From an uncultured Collinsella sp. (GTDB lineage Bacteria; Actinomycetota; Coriobacteriia; Coriobacteriales; Coriobacteriaceae), in contig CAADVJ010000026.1 of NCBI GenBank assembly GCA_900752475.1, positions 1 to 8,076 on the forward strand: DNA of 8,076 nucleotides, written 5' to 3'. Each line of letters starts with the position of its first letter. Position 1 is the stretch's first letter. Made by a program: the position numbers and the translations under genes. The notes under the pieces were generated by a model. It made no database searches. It was not told the origin of the DNA and saw only the letters and a list, made by a program, of their open reading frames with translations. This document shows positions 4,410 to 8,076 of this stretch, in pieces.

Positions 4410-5768
4410 CTAGCTCCTCGAATGTGCGACAAAACGAGTATGGAGCAGGCCAATTACAAAGGCAACCACGGCAACCGGCGCCCACGCAGCACCGATATCT
4501 GCCAGCGGCAACGCATCGAACGGCAGCCACGCGCCAGCAAAGAACGCATCGCGGACCGAAGTGATCACGCTCTGCACCGCGACCACGCCGCCGACCCAAA
4601 CCCAAACCTGCGGATGTGCGTCGCAAAAAACATGCACCAGGCCCATAAGTACCAGCACAATGGCAACGGGATACAGTGCATTGAGCATGGGCACCGAGAA
4701 CATGAGGATCACATCGAGGCCCACGTTGGAGAGCACGCACGAGAACGCCGCGAACACAAAGGCGAGAACCGCAAAGGGACGGCGCATGGCCTCATCGGAA
4801 GCCTCCGCTCCCCCTTTAACCACATACGTCTCGCAGAAGTAGCGTGAGCAGCAGCTGATAAGGCCGATGCACACATTCATGCAAGCGAGGAAGAAAATCG
4901 CAAAGACCACGACCGTGCCGGCAAGCCCAAAGTGCATGGAGGCCGAACGAGCGAGGATGGCGGCGCCGTTGGTGGCATCGGGCATAACCGTGCCGAGTTG
5001 CATGCCGGCAAGCGCCAGGCCGCAGTAGATGATGGCCATGAGCACACCAGCGATCACGCCGGAGCGTGAGATCTCGAAGGCCACGCGCTTATCGTCGGTA
5101 ACGCCGAGCTCATGGATGGTCTCGGCGATGATGATGCCGAAGGCGAGCGACGCGAGCAGGTCCATGGTCTGATAGCCAGTCAGAAAGCCCTGCACGGCGG
5201 CTCCTGCATCGTAGGGAGCCTGCGGCGCGGCAGCCGGTCCCAGCGGCGATATCACGGCGGCACCCACGACTAGCACGATGAGCGCAATGAGCGCGGGGCC
5301 CGTAATGCGACCGAGTACGCGTGTGATGACACCCGGGCGCAGCGTGAGCGCAAACGCGACGACGAAGAACCCGATGGCAAACACCAGGCGAGCCGTGCCG
5401 AGCGAAACGCTCTCAGGTAGCAGCGGCACCAGCATTTCGAACGCCGTAGAGCTTGTGCGCGGAATGGCCAGGCACGGGCCGATGGCCAGGTAGACCGCCG
5501 CGACAAAGAACTCACCAAACTTGGGGTGCACGCGGCCGGCAAGCTCGCGCGCCGTGCCGGCAAGCGCCACGGCGATAAAGCCCATGACGGGCAGGCCGAT
5601 GGCGGCAATCAAAAAGCCAACCATGGCAAGCGGTGTGGCCGTGCCGGCCTGGAGCGCCAGCAACGGCGGAATGATGAGGTTACCGGCGCCAAAGAGCATC
5701 GAGAACAGGGCGATGCCGACGGTAACGACATGGTCGGAGCGCAGACCGCGCGGTGCGGATGAGGCCAT
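4410..5768 (-). CDS. brnQ: Branched-chain amino acid carrier, BrnQ/LIVCS family
   Basis: 452-residue polytopic membrane protein; the family is about 440. It imports leucine, isoleucine and valine with Na+ or H+. Family motifs are VGIALFSMLFGAGNLIIPP (residues 17-35), GFLIAAIGLPVMGF (51-64), AIPRTSSTAFE (101-111) and GYQTMDLLASLAFG (198-211), among about 12 hydrophobic segments. Hydrophilic loops fall where expected, for example near 180-195 and 219-230. Start ATG 5768 was chosen because AAAGG lies 7 nt upstream and the family N-terminus begins here; an in-frame extension to 5825 would run through the upstream terminator. It is probably a single-gene unit, bounded by that terminator and by the tRNA promoter. 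No T-box or other leader regulation is visible in the short 5' region. Substrate is inferred from family. Confidence 0.92.
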   Translation of the reverse strand: MASSAPRGLRSDHVVTVGIALFSMLFGAGNLIIPPLLALQAGTATPLAMVGFLIAAIGLPVMGFIAVALAGTARELAGRVHPKFGEFFVAAVYLAIGPCLAIPRTSSTAFEMLVPLLPESVSLGTARLVFAIGFFVVAFALTLRPGVITRVLGRITGPALIALIVLVVGAAVISPLGPAAAPQAPYDAGAAVQGFLTGYQTMDLLASLAFGIIIAETIHELGVTDDKRVAFEISRSGVIAGVLMAIIYCGLALAGMQLGTVMPDATNGAAILARSASMHFGLAGTVVVFAIFFLACMNVCIGLISCCSRYFCETYVVKGGAEASDEAMRRPFAVLAFVFAAFSCVLSNVGLDVILMFSVPMLNALYPVAIVLVLMGLVHVFCDAHPQVWVWVGGVVAVQSVITSVRDAFFAGAWLPFDALPLADIGAAWAPVAVVAFVIGLLHTRFVAHSRS

Positions 5769-5791
5769 AGGCACACCTTTCGGGTCGAAAC

Positions 5792-5822
5792 AAAAACGGG
5801 ACGGGCAAAAACACCCATCCCG
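5792..5822 (-). terminator. Rho-independent terminator closing the selenium operon
   Basis: On the minus strand CGGGATGGG (5822-5814) pairs with CCCGTCCCG (5805-5797), nine pairs with one G-T wobble, around TGTTTTTG, followed by TTTTTG. It begins 24 nt after the aminotransferase stop codon. The wobble becomes a C-A mismatch on the plus strand, so the element is directional. It lies inside the short region upstream of brnQ. Confidence 0.85.
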
Positions 5823-5824
5823 CA

Positions 5825-5830
5825 AGTATA
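5825..5830 (-). promoter_or_regulatory. Possible -10 box of brnQ overlapping the terminator
   Basis: TATACT (5830-5825) is the only good -10 hexamer in the 77 nt between the aminotransferase and brnQ genes. No convincing -35 lies 16-18 bp upstream. A transcript from here would start inside the terminator's 5' arm and so escape termination, letting brnQ be expressed independently. Weak evidence. Confidence 0.3.
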
Positions 5831-5845
5831 AACGGTCTAGTAGCT

Positions 5846-6985
5846 TTAGCAGGCTAAATCGCGCAAAGCGTCAATCGCAGTGTCGACTTCCTCTTCCGTG
5901 TTGAAATACCCAAACGAGAAGCGAACGATACCCTGGCGCTCGGTCCCCAGCGCGCGGTGCATGAGCGGAGCGCAATGGGCGCCGGGGCGCGTCGCAATCC
6001 CCCGCCCTTGCATAAGCGCGTCCGAGATCTCGGCAGAGTCGATATCACCCACGTTGAGTGAGACGATCGCCGAGCGCACGGGCTGGTCAAACGCACCGTA
6101 GAGCTTGATCTCCGGGATTTCGCGCACGCCAGCGAGAAAGCGATCCGCCAGTGCTCGCTCGTGCGCCGCGATCGCCTCGACTCCGCCTTGGGCCTCGATA
6201 AAGTCGAGGCCGGCAGAAAGGCCCGCGATGCCGTGGCCGTTGAGCGTGCCCGCCTCAAGACGCGTGGGCCACTCAAGCGGCTGCAGCGCATCGAAGCTGT
6301 GCACGCCCGTGCCGCCCATGGCCCACGGCCACACGTCAATGCCCTCCGCCACGGCCAGCCCGCCGGTCCCCTGCGGACCCATGAGTCCCTTGTGGCCAGT
6401 AAAGCACACCACGTCGAGCCCCATGGCCTGCATATCGATATGCGCCGTGCCGGCAGACTGCGAGGCATCGACGATCACCAGCGCGCCGGCCGCATGGGCC
6501 ATGGCGGCCACGCGCGCAATGTCGACCTCATTGCCGGTCACATTGGAGGCGTGCGTCACCACTACGGCACGCGTGTCAGGCGTCACCAGCCGCTCGAGCT
6601 CGTCGTAGTCGAGCGCGCCGCTCGCATCGCAGCCCGCATGCTCAACGGTCACGCCCCGCTCTACCGCCAGGCGGTTAAGCGGACGTAGCACGGAGTTGTG
6701 CTCGAGCACCGTCGTGACCACACGGTCGCCGGGGCACCCCACCCCGTTGATGGCGGTGTTGAGCGCCGCCGTAGAGTTGGGCGTAAAGCACACATGGTCC
6801 GCCCTCGGGCAACCCAAAAGGCGCGCGAGCTTGGCGCGGCAACCGTGAATCGTACGAGCGGCATCGAGGGCACCCGACGTGGCGCCGCGTCCGGCATTGC
6901 CGAGCGAGCACATCGCCTGCGTCACGGCATCGATGACCGTCTGCGGCTTGTGCATGGTCGTCGCCGCGTTATCCAGGTAGATCAT
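5846..6985 (-). CDS. Class V aminotransferase, cysteine-desulfurase-like (EF2568-type, selenium-associated)
   Basis: 379-residue PLP enzyme of the NifS/Csd fold. The N-terminal MIYLDNAATT is typical. EHNS (residues 95-98) carries the His that stacks on PLP, D173 and Q176 lie in VDASQSAG, K199 in CFTGHKG is the Schiff-base lysine, and C338 in RPGAHCAPL is the likely catalytic Cys. RPG-x-HCAP belongs to the EF2568-type subfamily, which occurs with yedF, DUF3343 and selD in selenium-dependent molybdenum hydroxylase clusters. It probably removes S or Se from cysteine or selenocysteine; true substrate and acceptor are unknown. The start ATG 6985 overlaps the DUF3343 stop as ATGA and follows GGGAGGT by 7 nt, so the genes are coupled. 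It is the last gene of the operon. The fold is certain; the selenium role rests on context. Confidence 0.9.
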   Translation of the reverse strand: MIYLDNAATTMHKPQTVIDAVTQAMCSLGNAGRGATSGALDAARTIHGCRAKLARLLGCPRADHVCFTPNSTAALNTAINGVGCPGDRVVTTVLEHNSVLRPLNRLAVERGVTVEHAGCDASGALDYDELERLVTPDTRAVVVTHASNVTGNEVDIARVAAMAHAAGALVIVDASQSAGTAHIDMQAMGLDVVCFTGHKGLMGPQGTGGLAVAEGIDVWPWAMGGTGVHSFDALQPLEWPTRLEAGTLNGHGIAGLSAGLDFIEAQGGVEAIAAHERALADRFLAGVREIPEIKLYGAFDQPVRSAIVSLNVGDIDSAEISDALMQGRGIATRPGAHCAPLMHRALGTERQGIVRFSFGYFNTEEEVDTAIDALRDLAC

Positions 6986-7233
6986 CGCACGACCTCCCAC
7001 ATATCAATCACCGTAAAGCCCTCGGTGGGAACGCCCGCCGCGGCGAGTTCGCCGCGCAGCAGTTCCTCATCGGCAGGCAACGCCTTCCACGCCAGACCGC
7101 AGCCGGCAGCGACCTCCCCGGGTACGGGAATCGTTCGCCCGGGAAGACCGCGCTCAATGCACAGGGACTCGCAGCCCATGGCGGCCGCCGTGGTGGGAAA
7201 CGTGATGACAAGCGCCGGGCGCTTCTCCCTCAT
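6982..7233 (-). CDS. DUF3343 protein, putative selenium/sulfur handling
   Basis: 83-residue protein with the family's hallmarks: ALVITFPTTAAAM near the N-terminus, GRTIPVPGEVAAGCGLAW in the middle and a short alpha/beta C-terminal half. The Cys in AGCGLAW is the conserved candidate thiol; a second Cys pair member lies upstream in the ESLCIERG helix. DUF3343 proteins are small single-domain partners found beside YedF and EF2568-type enzymes; their biochemical role is not established, so no reaction is assigned. ATG 7233 was chosen because GGAG precedes it by 5 nt; a TTG at 7248 is possible but poorly placed. It starts 19 nt after yedF ends and its stop overlaps the aminotransferase start by 4 bp. 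Confidence 0.85.
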   Translation of the reverse strand: MREKRPALVITFPTTAAAMGCESLCIERGLPGRTIPVPGEVAAGCGLAWKALPADEELLRGELAAAGVPTEGFTVIDMWEVVR

Positions 7234-7252
7234 GGCAACTCCAACCAATACG

Positions 7253-7879
7253 CTACGGGCGCACGACGCGCACGGCCTGCTCCATCTTCTCCACGATCAC
7301 GTACATGTTGGTGACTTCGCCCACCGCAAGCTGGTCTTTAATGCCATAGTGGTCGAGGCAGGTACCGCAGGTGAGAATCTCGACACCCTGCTCGGCCAGG
7401 CCCTTCAGGTCATCGAGCACCGGCGAGCCCTCGACGGTGAGCTTGGCGCCGCCGTTGTAGAACAGCATGGTCGCGGGCAGCTCCTCCTGCTGCGTCACGG
7501 CAAAGATAAACGCCTTCATGAGCTTGTGGCCCAGCTCGTCGTCGCCACGGCCCATGCAGTCGGTGTAGACGGAAATGACGAGCTTGCCCTTGCCGGCGTT
7601 GGCATCACAGAAGGCAGCGCCATCCTGCTCGGGATCGGCCACGGCAACGGCGCCAGAGGTCGCCACGGTCACGTGCCACTCGGCGTCAGCAACTTTCTCG
7701 ACCGAGGCCGTGCAGCCCTTCTCCTGCGCCATTTTGGAGATGTTCTTGACGGCGGTCTCGTTATCGACCGAGGTCACGACGGTGCCCTCGCCATCGAGCT
7801 GCTTCAGAGCTTTGAGCGTCTTGACGACGGGCAGCGGGCAGGCATCGCCCATGGCATTGACTTCAATCTTGGTAGACAT
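7253..7879 (-). CDS. yedF: Selenium metabolism protein YedF: TusA-like plus DsrE-like domains
   Basis: 208 residues in two domains. Residues 4-75 are a TusA/SirA-like domain with the signature ACPLPVVKT; C14 is the probable carrier thiol. Residues about 99-205 are DsrE-like, with VYTDCMGRGDDELG (C108), a predicted helix-strand core MLFYNGGAKL and ILTCGTCLDHYG (C171, C174). This fusion defines the YedF selenium-metabolism family, so a chalcogen relay from C14 to the C-terminal cysteines is a reasonable inference, not shown. Single-domain TusA proteins of about 80 residues lack the second half. Start ATG 7879 follows AAAGGA with 6 nt spacing; upstream in-frame codons have no ribosome binding site. 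It lies 57 nt downstream of selD with no terminator between, and 19 nt before the DUF3343 gene. Confidence 0.92.
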   Translation of the reverse strand: MSTKIEVNAMGDACPLPVVKTLKALKQLDGEGTVVTSVDNETAVKNISKMAQEKGCTASVEKVADAEWHVTVATSGAVAVADPEQDGAAFCDANAGKGKLVISVYTDCMGRGDDELGHKLMKAFIFAVTQQEELPATMLFYNGGAKLTVEGSPVLDDLKGLAEQGVEILTCGTCLDHYGIKDQLAVGEVTNMYVIVEKMEQAVRVVRP

Positions 7880-7936
7880 ATTTTTTCCTTTCGAATAAAT
7901 CGTTTTAGAACGGTACATAGCTCAATAAACGTGTCG

Positions 7937-8076
7937 TTAACGGACAACGTGGACGGCAGGACCGTCCGGCACCGGCTCGCACACGCGGCCGACAACGGCG
8001 GCGATGCGCCCCTCGGCATCCAGGCGGCGCGCAAGCTCATCCACATCGGCAGCAGGTGCCGCGATAAGTAGGCCAC
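7937..8076 (-). CDS. selD: Selenophosphate synthetase (selenide, water dikinase), C-terminal end only
   Basis: Only the last 45 codons lie in the window, with no start, and the frame is open to the right edge. The peptide begins GLLIAAPAADVDELARRL, then AAVVGRV, and ends AVHVVR before TAA (7939-7937). This matches the end of SelD, where a GGLLIA strand, a helix and an IG-x-V strand close the last domain. SelD makes monoselenophosphate from selenide and ATP, the Se donor for Sec-tRNA and other selenium pathways. The catalytic N-terminal Cys/Sec lies outside, so whether this SelD is itself a selenoprotein cannot be told. It heads the visible part of the operon, 57 nt before yedF. The identification rests on a short tail plus context. 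Confidence 0.8.
   Translation of the reverse strand, partial: GLLIAAPAADVDELARRLDAEGRIAAVVGRVCEPVPDGPAVHVVR

Noticed and set aside
6698..8071. 457-codon plus-strand open frame
   Set aside because: It lies opposite four genes with clear families, has no domain and no ribosome binding site; it arises from codon bias.

Overview
The window is GC-rich, gene-dense bacterial DNA with strong Shine-Dalgarno sequences. Its content points to an anaerobe that uses selenium: a selenocysteine-containing FdhF-type formate dehydrogenase with its HydN-type ferredoxin, and a selenium-metabolism operon ending in a class V aminotransferase. Gene content, base composition and intergenic palindromes suggest a gut actinobacterium of the Coriobacteriia (Collinsella-like). 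That placement is inference; no marker gene is present to prove it.

Layout. Positions 1-2194 (minus strand) hold a two-gene formate module, hydN then fdhF. fdhF runs off the left edge and reads through an in-frame TGA at 1182-1184, followed by a SECIS-like hairpin. Positions 2195-2623 are a divergent, partly AT-rich intergenic region with a perfect 11-bp-arm palindrome and a likely promoter/operator for the next operon. Positions 2624-3416 (plus strand) hold a RelB/DinJ-like antitoxin overlapping a PIN-domain protein. Positions 3417-4161 carry no gene but contain several large inverted repeats, a 94-bp direct repeat that includes the 3' end of tRNA-Gly, and a 137-nt element that can fold into a cloverleaf. 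Positions 4162-4318 (minus) hold tRNA-Gly(UCC) and tRNA-Pro(UGG), with a clear promoter and terminator. Positions 4410-5768 (minus) encode a BrnQ-type branched-chain amino acid carrier. Positions 5846-8076 (minus) hold the operon selD (3' end only), yedF, a DUF3343 gene and a cysteine-desulfurase-like aminotransferase, closed by a terminator.

How it fits together. SelD makes selenophosphate, the donor for selenocysteine. YedF, DUF3343 and the desulfurase-like enzyme are families that travel with selD and probably handle or deliver selenium. FdhF, a selenoprotein about 6 kb away, is a visible consumer. Formate electrons would pass from the Mo/Sec site and one [4Fe-4S] cluster of FdhF to the four clusters of HydN. 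No hydrogenase, selA, selB or selC lies in the window.

The least explained part is 3417-4185: stacked palindromes and alternating-orientation copies of the tRNA-Gly 3' end.
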